Notes: generated from the sequence alone by a model not told the origin. Counted from the first letter of the stretch, positions 46,422 through 58,330 are shown. The stretch: DNA of 64,000 bases from Trichobilharzia regenti (GCA_944472135.2 OX235263.1:26155379-26219378); one strand, 5' to 3'. A program made the numbers and translations.

Positions 46422-47889
46422 TTATGAATGAAAAGGAGGTCGGACTGGGTGTCTGTACATCGGAGTTGGTGTGCAATGAGGTGGTCCTTGGTGCCATTGG
46501 TCGTACCAGTGATTCGGGACACCTGGAAAATTTACCATATGTTCCTGGATATAAGGGTAGTAGGGGTTGGGCCTAGGTTGACGGTTAAAAGCCATAGCGT
46601 CAAAAGGTCTACCCATTCAACTCCTATTCGTCATACCGGTATACACCTTCGGGTTGTTTTTATAACTTAAAGGGAATTGTGAAGGAAGGTGCTTTGGCTG
46701 CAAGACTTTAGGAGTCTTGGAGCCTGACTTTCTATAAGGTGGAGCATGTGGAACACCTCCGGATATACTTATGATTCGAGAGGAGTTTTTCGTAACGAGT
46801 GATGGTTTGTTGGCATTCTTACTCTCAGCAGGCTTGTTGAATACAAAGTATTCTTCCCCATCATTAGTCTCAACCCTGCGAAATTTGAGAATCATGGTGA
46901 GGTTACTACGTTTGGGGGAAAATCTCTTAGAACAACTTGCAGAAGTTCTAACTAGTTTAACATCTTTCGATGAGGCTTTATTTACAAGGGTACTGGTATC
47001 TAAATCAGTTCCCAGTTCCATTGGCAGGTGTGGTTGCTGTGTAGTTTGCTGAATGCTAGTTTCAGCACTAGGTGTCTGTTGCTGTGCACGATCCTTTTTT
47101 GGTAAATCAAAGCTAGAGGAGGCGACCAGGTTATTACTACGCATTATTCTGCGCTGACACGGTGTTTTGTCCTGAGCTACGGTTATAGAATTATAACTGC
47201 TATTCAGTCTTAAGTGATCCTGACATTTAGTAAACTTACTAGCATCAAGGGAATTACTGAATTTAAAAATGATGGGACAATTAGCCTGGTTAGACCTTTT
47301 ATGAAGCCTTTTGCATTCACATGGAACACTAGCCATGCCGCAACAAATCAGGATTTTGTGTCTTACAGTTTTCAGGGGCAGAGAATCTGGGACGTTGTAA
47401 ACTATAGCTTGGTGAGAAGAGGTTATACGCTTCATCACCTCTGTAGCCAAGCAGTCAATCAGATTTTCAGCTTTATTTAGGTTGTCTGGAGATATTTTGG
47501 GATGCTGTTTTAACGGGCAGGCTATTGGGTCTAAATCCAAAAGCTTGTTTTGAGTTACATCCAGTAAAGACAAACTGGCCAATATCAGAACGGCTTTCCG
47601 TGGTACTTGAGATTGGCAGTGACATACTATCAAACTGATCTAATTTTTTCTGAATTTCACTTACTTGCCTTTGCATATCTTTCATAAGGAGGTTTAGTTT
47701 ACAGAACTCAGAGTTCTCTAACAGAACATCTTTCACCTGTATCACAGGAGTGAGATCTGCACTCAAACCATTTTGAGAGCTAGTAGTTGATATTGTATTA
47801 CCAGGCGGTAATGCAGTTATAACCGAATTTGAGCCACTATCTAAAACAGCTGTGTTTCTACGAACACGTTTTTTAGATATTTGGACCAT
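46422..47889 (-). pseudogene. CR1-like ORF1, frameshifted
   Basis: ORF1 of the element whose endonuclease follows. It starts with MVQISKKRVRRNT at 47889, has a coiled-coil-like segment (MKDMQRQVSEIQKKLDQF), then after a frameshift near 47550 the block NLIDCLATEVMKRI and AIVYNVPDSLPLKTV, a likely RNA-binding fold, and a Ser/Lys-rich tail. Another break at 46617 separates a Pro/Tyr/His-rich C-terminus (46422-46616). It is homologous to the ORF1 copies at 48.5 and 53.7 kb (AIVYNVPDSL against MIVYNIPDNA) but a distinct subfamily. There is no PHD finger, unlike the 10.5-11.6 kb ORF1. Confidence 0.78.
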
Positions 47890-47974
47890 AATTTCAAGAA
47901 TTCTAAGACAATAAGCAGTAAATAAATTTCAGAGCAAACACGTGCAATTTACGATGTTTTACTCTTCTTTCTGA

Positions 47975-48090
47975 ACAGCGACCGATGAGACGATGACTGT
48001 CGTATTGATGCCTCCGCGAAAATTGGGGAAGTTGATTTTGAGCAAACAACCAAGAATTGATCGTTCAATCTTCAACTCCATTGACAGCAT
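47975..48090 (-). mobile_element. LTR fragment
   Basis: About 110 bp match the 5' part of the LTR at 63045-63306, both starting TGTCAATG on the minus strand. The rest of the LTR is missing here. Confidence 0.65.
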
Positions 48091-48527
48091 CCATGGGTCG
48101 GCATCTGCGTTCATCTACTGGTGATATATGGTTTGCCTTGCAATTTGTGTTGTAATTTGCTGGACCTAGGTACCATGTGTTAAGATTACCCTGGTAGTTG
48201 TACCTCATGGGGCTTTCACAGTCGGATGGATATTGGCTCACATCAGGTGTGTGAGTGAAGTTATTGAGGGGATCAAGTGTCGATCTATACTCATTATGTT
48301 GATGAGGTTCAACATAGATAGTACGAGAGTTTGGACGAGAATTTTCGTTAGTTTGGTGCCTATATGAGTCCCGTTTAGTGCTCCATATATCCTGAGGATC
48401 CATTTTACGTTGCATTCCCAAGCTATGTGCGTTGCTAGGCATGTTACTCCTAGTTGGAGAAAGGGGTGAACAACAAGGACATATTAATAACAAAGCCAGA
48501 CAAAGGAAACGCAACATAGTATTAACA
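48091..48527 (-). pseudogene. Asn/Tyr/Pro-rich ORF1-like C-terminal fragment
   Basis: A minus-strand frame (48065-48535) rich in Asn, Tyr, Pro and His, ending RRCRPMDAV before it enters the LTR fragment. Its composition and the RPMDA/RPFDA match recall the C-terminus of the ORF1 at 46.4 kb, so it is probably a piece of a related element. It joins the inverted copy that follows at 48528. Confidence 0.4.
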
Positions 48528-49035
48528 ACAACCAAAATATATCAACGTGTAGTGCGTGAGAAGAGCATGATTGTGTATAATATACCGGATAATGCGCAGA
48601 TCAACAGGGTCAAAAGCACTCTTCTGAATACATACTCTATGAATAATGTCTCGCGGAGCTGCCATCGACTAAGAAAGTCTCAGAAATATAAATCTTGCCC
48701 ACTTGTGTTGAAATTTGACTCGTCCTCTAATGCTGACATCTTTTACAGTAGGCAAACACTACTGAAAAATACGCGTTACCATATGACTAAGTTAGCTGTG
48801 ACAAAACGCCGATCCAAAGGATGACTTACATGACTGATTCTAAAACCGTGAATCCCAGCTCCTCTACAACACCCCTGAGCACCCACAATTCTTTCGAGGC
48901 AGAGCAAAAGGGTGTGGACCTTTCTATACAAAGCACATTGTATTCGGAAACGAACTTGCGTGAAAATATAAGGTCGAAAAATAGTTCAGTGTATAACCGT
49001 AGACTAAGAAGGAAATCCACCGTAGATCTAGACTC
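48528..49035 (+). pseudogene. CR1-like ORF1 copy 1, 5' part (split)
   Basis: Plus-strand ORF1 beginning within KIYQRVVREKSMIVYNIP, running to RRSKG* and overlapping a second frame (48821-49051) by ATGA. It is cut at 49035 by the inserted element and resumes at 52218. It is nearly identical to copy 2 (minus, 52.6-53.7 kb), which supplies the missing N-terminus. Confidence 0.8.
49032..49035. repeat. Target-site duplication, left (ACTC)
   Basis: ACTC here and at 52214-52217 flank the inserted element. The uninterrupted site TCTAGACTCCTCTGATAACG is preserved in copy 2 near 52.77 kb. Confidence 0.85.
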
Positions 49036-49260
49036 AACGCGGCCTGCTTGAACATAGGGCTACCAAAAATTCCACCTTACAACATTTTTCAAAATTGCTT
49101 TGGTTTGCTCTTTTAATTTTGTTTTAATTTATCAATAATGTGTCCTAATCGTATTATATATAATCGCGCATTTTTAAAATCATTACAGCCTACCGCGTTG
49201 TGTCATCCACAAAAATTGAGAAAAAAGCTTCACTGTGGCTGGCAGCGTGCACTGAAACGT

Positions 49261-49883
49261 ACACAAGTCAATCAAATGACTGTTCCTGAACTCGTTAGCA
49301 CTAATTGTAGATCCCTGTCCAACAAAATGGATTATCTCCAATCCCTAATGTATTCCAATGTTTATCGAAATGCTTGAGTTTTAGCAATACAAGAGACTTA
49401 GCTGCACCAGCATTATGATGATAATTTAGTCTCAATAAATGGGTATAAAGTTTTTCACCAAGATAGAGATAGTTCCAAGAAAAAATATGGAGGAGGGGTA
49501 GCCACATTTATAAACACAAGTTGGTCTACATCAAATCACGTTTGCTTCAATTATTCTAATGACAATATAGATCGCATAACCGTCAGGTGTCGCCCAAAAC
49601 ACTTAAGTAAATATTCTTATATATACATAACAAATATTTACATAACACCCAATTGTAGCCTTTCTAATATAGTTATGTTTGCAGATGAGTTTACTGAATT
49701 CGCTGCTCCTGCATTCGGAAATCGTTATCTATAGTCTGTGGTGATTTCAATTTATGTGATCACAGCTTTCTTACTTCACTTGGTCATGAGAATCTAGTCA
49801 AGTTTAATACACGTCTGGACAAATCACTAGACCTGGTTTTCATAAATGACCGTGATGTATATGAAACCCGAAGGAGAGCTCCT
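49261..49883 (+). pseudogene. Damaged endonuclease half of the inserted element
   Basis: Blocks of an apurinic-type endonuclease can be read in three frames: VSTNCRSLSNKMDYL, then LAIQET followed by a TAG where Trp is expected, INGYKVFHQDRDSS, KKYGGGVATFIN, and after a frameshift near 49730 VCGDFNL and DKSLDLVFIN. They lead into the long frame at 49884. The element has therefore lost its endonuclease reading frame. Confidence 0.78.
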
Positions 49884-51932
49884 TTGTTAAATTCTGACCA
49901 CTGCATTATTCGTATTTTACCGAAAGTGTACGGCAAGTTACAACGAAAATTGTTTAGTCATTTAACAAAGAAGATACATGAACGTTCATATTCCCATGAT
50001 AACATTCTAGCATTAAGAAGCATGTTGCATGATACCAACTGGGAACTATTTACTGATGATAAGTTGGATGCTACTGTCTCTAATATAACCGATTATCTGA
50101 AGTTTTGTTTGGAAATTTGCTGTCCATATGAAACACTGTTTTCGAGATTTGACAGAATCTCTTCTGTGCAACTGAAAAAACTTAGAAGACAAAAAGAGAA
50201 GTTGTATAAGAATTGTGATAATATTGGTGTCCGTAAAATAAACACCCATATAAAAATTGAAATAGAAAGGTTGAACAGACTATATAATGAAAAATTTTTA
50301 TCATGTAAAAATCCTTCAAACATTTGGAAACTTTTCAATAAACTTACAAGTAAAAAACAAATGTCTGTTGATGCTTATTCTGATGTTAATGCTTTAAACA
50401 AATCATTCATCAAGAAACAAATTAATATGGTTGTACCTGATGTACCTATTCAAGAAAATGGTCATTTTCCGGGTTTTAAAGAAAAGGATGTACTATTATG
50501 TTTGAAATCATTAAATCCAACACATAGCCTTGGTCCAGATGGTGTACCAAGCATTCTTCTTCAAAAGTGTGCAGACATCTTGTGTCATCCTCTGACTCAA
50601 ATCTTTAACGCATCATTTAACAGGGAAACGGTACCTGCTGACTGGAAAGAAATCAAGGTTGTACCTGTACAGAAATCATCTTCTGGAACAGGTATAATGT
50701 TTAGACCGGTCGCTATAACATCTCCTTTTTTGAAAACTATGGAGAAACTTCTTTTGAATATTCTTAAACCTTCTTTAAAAGCTTTTAGTGACCCTAAGCA
50801 GTTTGCTTATAAGTGTGGAAGAAGTACATTAGATGCAGCCATTGTACTACACCACAATATTGTTTCCTGCCTTGATAAGGGTGCTAAGTTCGTTCGAACA
50901 GCTTTTTTAGACTATACTGCAGCTTTCGACTCTGTTCATAGGACACTTTTATTAGGAAAGATGATTTCAGCTCAAACAGAGTCCTGGGCAACTAGATGGC
51001 CGTCTTCTTACTTTAAGGACAGGAAACAGCATACTGTTTTGGCTGGAAAGCGCTCCACTTCTCAGCCAACTGAAAGTGGTGTGCCTCAAGGTGCAGTACT
51101 TTCTCCATTTCTTTTCTCTTTCTTTTTGCATGACCTTCCGAACTCACCCAAAGTTAACTTCATTAAGTATGCTGATGATCTGACCGTTTCTGTCCCTGTA
51201 GTTTCAACATCGGATTGTTCCCATATGAATGGCTTCTTAGATGAAGTAAAAGATTGGTCTGGCTCAAATGGTCTTAAACTAAATCCAACTAAATGTAACA
51301 CTGTTGACTTCAGCTTAAGAAGTGAAAAAGACATGCATGGATTGATCCAATCTCATGATTGTTGTAATATTAATGATACCATGATAGAGAGTAAGTCAAG
51401 TGTTTCTTATCTTGGAATTAGTTTCTCTTCAAACCTTTGCTGGTCGTCCCATATCCTTATAGTTTCTAAGAAAGTTTTCCGTCTGACTTATTACACAAAG
51501 AAGTTGAGACACTCAGGTATAACCCAATCTCTTATCATACAATTTATTAATTCATGTGTTTTGCCCATAATTCTTTATTGTTCTCCATTATTCTTCCCTG
51601 GGCTACTCAAGAAAGACCATATAATACTACGAAGAACATTGAGCGCTGTAAGTAGGGTCAGTGCTATCCCTTTGACTCAACTAAATGACACTGTTGTCAA
51701 TAGGCATATGAATTCTTGTAAACACTTAGCTAAAGTTATCTTATCTGATAGTGAACATCCTCTTTATTCACAATTGTTTCCTTGTATCTCTTCGGGTAAG
51801 ACCAGAAGAAATTTTATAAACATTTATGCTCGTACTACAAAATATAAAAATTCGACCGTTCCATATTTGGCACGAGTATTGTGTGAAGAGACAAATATCA
51901 GAAAAGAACTTTTACAACTTTTGAATCAGTAA
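49884..51932 (+). CDS. Non-LTR reverse transcriptase ORF
   Basis: A 682-codon open frame that copies element RNA in target-primed reverse transcription. It opens with the last endonuclease block (NSDHCIIRI) and continues with the polymerase: LNPTHSLGPDGVPSILL, VPADWKEIKVVPVQK, FRPVAITSPFLKTMEK, AYKCGRSTLDAAIVLHH, FLDYTAAFDSVHR, SGVPQGAVLSPFLFS and the catalytic YADD (residues 429-432). The tail holds NSCVLPIILYCSPLFFP and HPLYSQLFPCISSGKTR. All polymerase motifs are intact. The first Met is internal to the original protein, since the endonuclease lies upstream in broken frames. A Jockey/CR1-like placement is likely, but clade is not certain. Confidence 0.88.
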   Translation: MLNSDHCIIRILPKVYGKLQRKLFSHLTKKIHERSYSHDNILALRSMLHDTNWELFTDDKLDATVSNITDYLKFCLEICCPYETLFSRFDRISSVQLKKLRRQKEKLYKNCDNIGVRKINTHIKIEIERLNRLYNEKFLSCKNPSNIWKLFNKLTSKKQMSVDAYSDVNALNKSFIKKQINMVVPDVPIQENGHFPGFKEKDVLLCLKSLNPTHSLGPDGVPSILLQKCADILCHPLTQIFNASFNRETVPADWKEIKVVPVQKSSSGTGIMFRPVAITSPFLKTMEKLLLNILKPSLKAFSDPKQFAYKCGRSTLDAAIVLHHNIVSCLDKGAKFVRTAFLDYTAAFDSVHRTLLLGKMISAQTESWATRWPSSYFKDRKQHTVLAGKRSTSQPTESGVPQGAVLSPFLFSFFLHDLPNSPKVNFIKYADDLTVSVPVVSTSDCSHMNGFLDEVKDWSGSNGLKLNPTKCNTVDFSLRSEKDMHGLIQSHDCCNINDTMIESKSSVSYLGISFSSNLCWSSHILIVSKKVFRLTYYTKKLRHSGITQSLIIQFINSCVLPIILYCSPLFFPGLLKKDHIILRRTLSAVSRVSAIPLTQLNDTVVNRHMNSCKHLAKVILSDSEHPLYSQLFPCISSGKTRRNFINIYARTTKYKNSTVPYLARVLCEETNIRKELLQLLNQ

Positions 51933-52213
51933 CTAAACTATAAAATGAAATGATGCATATTAATGCAAGTGTTATTTGTTATATTATTTATTTATTATTC
52001 ACTATGACCTAGAAATGATGTGATTTTGTTGGGTTTTTTTTATTTTTTTGTTTTGTTTTGTTTTTTCCTATTAACTATCAATATTTTAACATTTTATGCA
52101 TTTATATAATTATAAACAGAGCTAAACCATTGCAATATATAAAAGAAACGCTGAAAATTCCATGCTGTAAATTGTTATTGTTGTGGAATAAAGTGATTAT
52201 TATTATTATTATT

Positions 52214-52617
52214 ACTCCTCTGATAACGATCCCTGTACCCCGGTGACTAACTGCGGTACATCACACCCAGTATTCACCAATCCAAGTAGTCTCAATTCCA
52301 GGAAGTTGAAGAATGGGGCTATCAGTTCGTCCAGAAAGACAATGCAGAATAAGAGACTAATGTCACACACTAATTCAGATGCTCACAGTTTGATAACACA
52401 CCTCTGTCCAGAAAAAAATATTCACAAAACCGACAGGTATAAAAACCGTAAAACACAACCCGAACCTCTCAGCTACCTGTCCAAAAAAGTAAACCCTCTC
52501 ACCACTATAAACCAAAAGATTGATAGACTTAACCATAGGGTGTCGAACAGTTGTGACGTAAATGGAAACAATTCGAGTCAGCTTAGAGGCGTTTTATCAA
52601 ACTGTGAGCATCTGAAT
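52214..52617 (+). pseudogene. CR1-like ORF1 copy 1, 3' part
   Basis: Continuation of the split ORF1 after the target-site duplication: TNCGTSHPVFTNPSS, SSRKTMQNKR, then a tail not found in copy 2, ending in a stop near 52618. From about 52590 the sequence turns into the inverted copy 2. Confidence 0.75.
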
Positions 52618-53756
52618 TAGTGTGTGACATTGGTCTCTTATTCTGCATTGTCATTCTGGACGAACTGACAGCCCCATTATTCAACTTCCTGGAATTGAGA
52701 CTACTTGGATTGGTGAATACTGGGTGTGATGTACCGCAGTTAGTCACCGGGGTACAGGGATCGTTATCAGAGGAGTCTAGATCTACGGTGGATTTCCTTC
52801 TTAGTCTACGGTTATACACTGAACTATTTTTCGACCTTATATTTTCACGCAAGTTCGTTTCCGAATACAATGTGCTTTGTATAGAAAGGTCCACACCCTT
52901 TTGCTCTGCCTCGAAAGAATTGTGGGTGCTCAGGGGTGTTGTAGAGGAGCTGGGATTCACGGTTTTAGAATCAGTCATGTAAGTCATCCTTTGGATCGGC
53001 GTTTTGTCACAGCTAACTTAGTCATATGGTAACGCGTATTTTTCAGTAGTGTTTGCCTACTGTAAAAGATGTCAGCATTAGAGGACGAGTCAAATTTCAA
53101 CACAAGTGGGCAAGATTTATATTTCTGAGACTTTCTTAGTCGATGGCAGCTCCGCGAGACATTATTCATAGAGCATGTATTCAGAAGAGTGCTTTTGATC
53201 CTGTTGATCTGCGCATTATCCGGTATATTATACACAATCATGCTCTTCTCACGCACTACACGTTGATATATTTTAGTTGCAACGTAGTTTATCAGGTTTG
53301 CGGTTTGTGGTAACTTCCTAGGTGAAGTACTACTACTGCCAGTTTCACTAGGTAGTGCCAGTTTTGATATCTTAGCTTCAAGCCCCCTAATGATAGAAAA
53401 TAGTTCTTCGATTTTATCTTCACAACTAGGTGTAGAACAAAAAACTGGATTAGTGATAGGAGTCGAAATGTTTGCCGTGTGATTCATATCGCAAGACGCT
53501 TTGCAGGTGTCTATGAAGCCTAGATCATTACATGTAGTATCACTATGTATACCATCCATGATGTTGTTGACTACGGAAGCAAGTGAGGGGAGTTTAATGT
53601 CCGGACTTAACGTGTCTACTACAGCAAACATGTATTTAGTTGTTAAATCAACGGATGTAGTTCTCTCACTTCCTGCAGGCCTACTTATTCTGTTTGGTTT
53701 GTGTCTTTTACTGGGATTTGGAGAAACAGTGGAGTTAGACGCTTAGTTTGGACCAT
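52592..53756 (-). pseudogene. CR1-like ORF1 copy 2
   Basis: Inverted, uninterrupted copy of the same ORF1. An ATG at 53756 begins MVQTK, like the MVQISKK start of the 47.9 kb ORF1, and a frame change follows at once. The frame at 52984-53631 holds a likely coiled coil (EDKIEELFSIIRGLEAKIS), NLINYVATKIYQRVV and the MIVYNIPDNAQINRI block. It ends RRSKG* at an ATGA overlap with the frame at 52583-52987. The same overlap exists in copy 1. Confidence 0.82.
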
Positions 53757-53939
53757 TGGCATTTAGAACAAAGTTAAAATTCTTAAATATAAGAGAATGA
53801 GCAGTGTCCATAAGGTCTGTTTTAGAGTGTTGAAGACTTAAACTGTCTAGTTCTGTATGCAATTAACAGTTTATATGGATAAAAATATTGAAATAGAGTA
53901 TTACGACACCCCGTACAAATACTGTTAATGCAAAGATGC

Positions 53940-54345
53940 TATCCCAGTCGGTTAATGCACATGGGCAAACGTGGGATAAAAGGGTAATTTTGATCGGCAA
54001 ACACGTGGGCAAAAGATGGTGTAAATGCAACCGATTTTACCCACTTTGGCCACATTTCCCACTTTTTCCCCGTTTTCCCATGTCCAGATAAAATTTGTTT
54101 GTCCCACCTTTTCCCAGTTTTCCCACGTAACCCACGTTTTCACCCATTTATCCCATGTGCAGGAATTCAAAATATACCCACTTTTTCCCCGTTTGCCCAT
54201 GTCATTTTAGAAAACAGCCCACTTATTCCCACTTTGCCCATGTTACAAACGAAAACAGCCCACCTTATCCCACTTTGCCCACATTTAAACGGAAAACTAC
54301 CCACGTTTTTACCCACATATCCCAGGTCCACAAAAAAAGTAACCG
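53940..54345. repeat. Degenerate C/T-rich minisatellite
   Basis: Repeats of CCCACTTT(N)CCC-type words with GTTTTCCCA, CATGT and ACCCACG variants, about 35-50 bp apart, fill the plus strand from 54035. The first 90 bp carry the complementary words (ACATGGGCAAACGTGGG), so the array begins with an inverted portion that could pair with the rest. Confidence 0.8.
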
Positions 54346-54399
54346 ACTGAGATGACAGTAGCACTTAGGTGGGCACTACCTATAACGGATAATTTTAAC

Positions 54400-57300
54400 C
54401 GGAAAAGTTATATTTTATGAAAGAATAGAAATAAATATTTATTACTATCCGTGAGAGACCTATTAAAAGTCGCCTATGCAGTGAAAAAAAAGAATTGAGG
54501 AATAACACGCGAAAAAGTAACGAAGCCTTCGAATAGCCGCTATCTAATTTTGTCGAGTCACATCAAAAAACCATCATAAAAGTGGTATTACGGGATTACT
54601 GATGACAGCTGTTGTTTTAATGACAGGGAAGTCATATAGAAAATTTTTAAATAACGACAGTGATATTAGTAACTAGTATTGTCAGTTAATTGAGGAAGTG
54701 TCACCATAGACTACAAATAGAAGATAGTAAGAGAGACGATTATTTCACCAACAAAATAAGATTACCAGGACCCATTGATTTCCCTCATCTAGTTTCCTTA
54801 GGCAGTTGAGCACTTTGACTTGGTCAACGACAATCGAGTCTGTTCTGTATTACTCGGATGTGGCCAGAGCTGTTGTTATGGTCTGTGAAATTCAAAATGG
54901 GTCGATGTAAAGGAACGGTGATTTTTCTAAAGCCAGTAAAGGACATCTATACTAGATTATAGAGGCGGTTAAAGAGCATTGTTCAGTTTATGGTATTGCT
55001 ATGCACACGAATTGTGTTCATTATGAGGAATTAGTCTAGTAGGTTCCATTGTTGTTAATGCACTATCTGATATACCACTCCCACTGACACTGTATATCTA
55101 ATGTCCATGCTCCAACGTTTTGATCACCAATAATAAGGATATACTTGTCTTGAAACTTCCGTTTACACTGAGCATGGTATCAAGATTGAACGTCTGGACT
55201 ACATGATGTGACATTGTTGTCCTCATTGACGCAATAGATCTGTGTATTTGACGACACTTTAGGTATATCTCTATGCCATTACCGCGGTGCGCAACTTCGT
55301 GGAGTTAAAATCCGATGCAGCTTATGTTTGATGGCTTTGGCTCTCTGAATACTGTAAAATATTTGAGGACTGTTCATGCCTACGGCGTCAACATCGACAT
55401 CAGCCATGGACTGCAAATCATCCGATTGGCGTGGAAATTTGACTTGGTAGAATTAATTAATACAATCAATGTTTCCACTTTGTATACCGAAATACAGAAT
55501 TATCCTTCATAACTTCATATTGTACTAGTCCTTACATATGCTCTATTGTCTCAGGTTTATGGTGGTTGTCGAATATGAAATCAGAGCTAGCGTCAATCGG
55601 TCAAACCAACTCTGATACTTTCCGTTAGAATTTTCTTCTGTAAGTTAATGAAATCTCTAACATGCTCGTAATTTCCACTTCTTCTGGACTACTTCAAAAC
55701 ATCGCTACACTATAGGCTATTATAACGTGCGAGATCGGATCAATGCATGTCAAGCTTTTTTAGGGTGATGGAGACTTGCAGTAGTATTATGAGTGTTACT
55801 TCAGTCATTTGTAGGATTTTGCTTCTGTTTCTATGCAGTAGTACATTGTAAAACTGAGTAGGACTTAACAAGTCGAATAGGGATTCCGTACTTTTTGATC
55901 AACCAGAGTCGCCTTGCTTAGCCAGTTGCATATGGGCACAGTACTAGATGTCAAACGGCTGATACCTGACGTCGTACGAGTAAGCATAACAAATTAGAGT
56001 CAATACATGCTTCATTAATCTGTCAACTTGTAGTGGAATCGTCAGATATAAACTGTTCATTTGGTAATGTGGTGAGGAACAATTTTCGTTTCTGTCTAAC
56101 GTTCGGCTGATATTAATCAATATCTAATGTCTTTGTGATCAATAACTGCAATATTTACATGTCTATCTTGTGGATATTAAATTACTTAACACTTTATGCA
56201 TCTAATTGGAAAGAACAAAGTTTAATGACGCCACTTTTTCCTGCTTGACATGTCCTCCTTGCTTTATCCATGCTAGTAGCCTGTTTTACAGGACTCACCA
56301 CACAGCTTATCAGCATTAAATGTACACCACACATAGGGATGATGTCTATGGGCTAAGTGTGCATACTAAAGTAAACGCTCGTAGTGTAAATTCATCATTT
56401 ATGAGGCTACCTAGTAAAGTATGTAAGAAATACGATTTGACCAGTTATACAACGTTCAGTATGTTTAGACATACTGGACGTACGCTGCTTAGTTCAGTGA
56501 TGCATTGTCTAAAGGCACGTAGTTATCCTAAAATAGAAGTAATCTCCTGTAGCTGCCATATTAATGGGAAACTTAAAGTTGTCATTGAATTACAAAGTAT
56601 AATTGGACGTCCAGAGGACCTTCTTGGTAAGGGGATTGTCTTCTAGTGAAAGAAAGTAAATATATCCACGTCACCACGGATGCGTTGAGAGGTAATAATG
56701 CTACTTCTTTTACACCTGAACTGATTTGCTATTCGTAGTCACTTTCATAATGAGCTTAAATCTGCCCTTTGCAGTATACCTCTAATTTCTCCATTTCGGA
56801 ATGCACCGGGAGGGACATCTTTTGCAGGTTGATGGTATAGACGTTCGTCAACATTTTTGGGTATATTAATGCAAGCTTGTATATAAACTACTTCTAACGT
56901 ATTTGAATCTCGCGTACCAAAGGCAAAGCAAAAGGCTACAATCCGTTATCCGCATTACTATATATATTTCGGAACCAAATTGCGGATTCAAGCGGAAGCT
57001 AAGCTGGCTAGTTATCGTGCATGACAGTGACACGACGGAGTACCAAATTGTGGGGATGCCTTCAGCTAAACAAGTCGACTTAAACTCTAAGGGTCACCAT
57101 CCAATGTTCACCGATGATTCCTATGGTCAATAATTTTGAAGGATTATTTACCGCTACAGCTGATTATCCCGTAAGACAGAATCAGCCGGAAGTGGAAAAA
57201 AATATGATGTGCATTTACTATACAGTAAAATAATGCAAAGTTTAGAACTTCGAAAAAGTATGCATCTAATTTTTTCGGTGCATTTGACATGTACTGTTAA

Positions 57301-57400
57301 AAAAAAATTTACTTGTGTTTAGTGATACTGTATATAAAAGAAATTGATGCATCTGAAAAGAAAAAAATAATTAGTACCACAAACACATGAGTTGGGTGAA
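54400..57400. other. Unidentified, probably a decayed element
   Basis: Three kilobases of short frames. The longest is 108 codons at 56320-56646 (plus), without motifs I recognise. Between 54.75 and 55.5 kb pieces such as LVLKLPFTLSMV suggest a decayed coding sequence on the plus strand, but I cannot name it. Confidence 0.3.
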
Positions 57401-57413
57401 TAGCACCACTTCG

Positions 57414-58330
57414 TTATGTTATATAAGTGTGAAGATATTCTGGGAACCTTACGGTACGTACAGAACGATTTTTCTTATGGGGGTCGACAGAAGATCCGGT
57501 AGCTGTCGCCGTGCTAGTGACTTCATCGAGGACTAAACGATCTTTGGTTACTTGTGGATTATGGGGTGCGTTGAGCTCTATGCTAATAGGATTACCTTCC
57601 AAGTAGGCCCGTTTCAGACGGTCAATGCTAACGGTATCATCGCTGTTTTTTGTCTGAGGCAAAGGGTTTATCCGAACGTTTAATTACTTCATAAAGTCCG
57701 TTGTATGGGATGAGGGAACAAACGCGCGACAAGGCATCTGCCACAGTGTTGTTTACTCCGGATACATGGCGAGTATCTGATGTAAACTGTGAAACGTAAT
57801 CCAGTTGTCGTGATTCTTATCTGAAGGTGAGTTCAGAGAGTACGTCAGAGGTTTGTGATCAGTGGAAACTATGAATTCACGACCCTCCACTGAATGTCGA
57901 AAATGACATATGGCACAGTACATTGCCAGAAGTTCTCTGTCGAATGGGCTGTACTTCGTTTCAGCTAATTGAAGGCGCCTGGAGAAAAAGACGAGTGGTT
58001 GCCACTCTTTGTTAACTAGCTGCTGTAGAACTGCGCCGATTGCAGTGTTTGATGCCTCAACTGCGAATTTTCACGGTGCCGTTGGATCCTGATACATCAG
58101 AAGTGTGGCATTCGCGATGGCTTTTTTAACTTGGGTAAAAGCATTTTGAGCAAACGCGTCAAGTTCTATTGACTTGCTATTCCCTCGAAGAAGTTCTGTC
58201 AATGGCTGAATCAGACAGGCACAATTAGGGATAAAGCGTCGATAATAACTTACCAAGCCGTTAAAAGTGTGCAGACTTTTCACCGCCTGTGGATCTGGAA
58301 AACGCATCCCATTTTTACAGGCACGATCAA
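57414..58330 (-). pseudogene. Ty3/Gypsy pol relic
   Basis: Reading the minus strand: the reverse transcriptase/RNase H connection (FNGLVSYYRRFIPNCA, LTELLRGN, frame 58071-58307), then RNase H pieces (AVLQQLVNKEWQPLVFFS, YSPFDRELLAMYCAICHFRH, STDHKPLTY, 57790-58060). The frame at 57414-57662 then jumps to the integrase C-terminus (VSIDRLKRAYLEG). The integrase catalytic core is deleted between about 57.66 and 57.79 kb, and no LTRs adjoin. The family usually has protease, reverse transcriptase, RNase H and integrase in one polyprotein, so this is a small remnant. Confidence 0.85.

Larger units (their letters stand above)
49036..52213 (+). mobile_element. Complete 3.2-kb non-LTR retrotransposon insertion
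   Basis: The ends are defined by comparing the interrupted ORF1 copy with the uninterrupted one. The element starts AACGCGGCCTGC and ends in a short (ATT)n tail. It has one coding region, endonuclease then reverse transcriptase, with no sign of an ORF1. The same family left a truncated copy at 20.26-21.05 kb. Confidence 0.88.

Noticed and set aside
45682..48000. That the endonuclease right of the gap and the reverse-transcriptase end at 20.3-21.05 kb are two halves of one element split by the palindrome.
   Set aside because: The 20.3-kb fragment matches the single-ORF family at 49-52 kb, whereas the gap-side element has an ORF1; same family membership is not supported.
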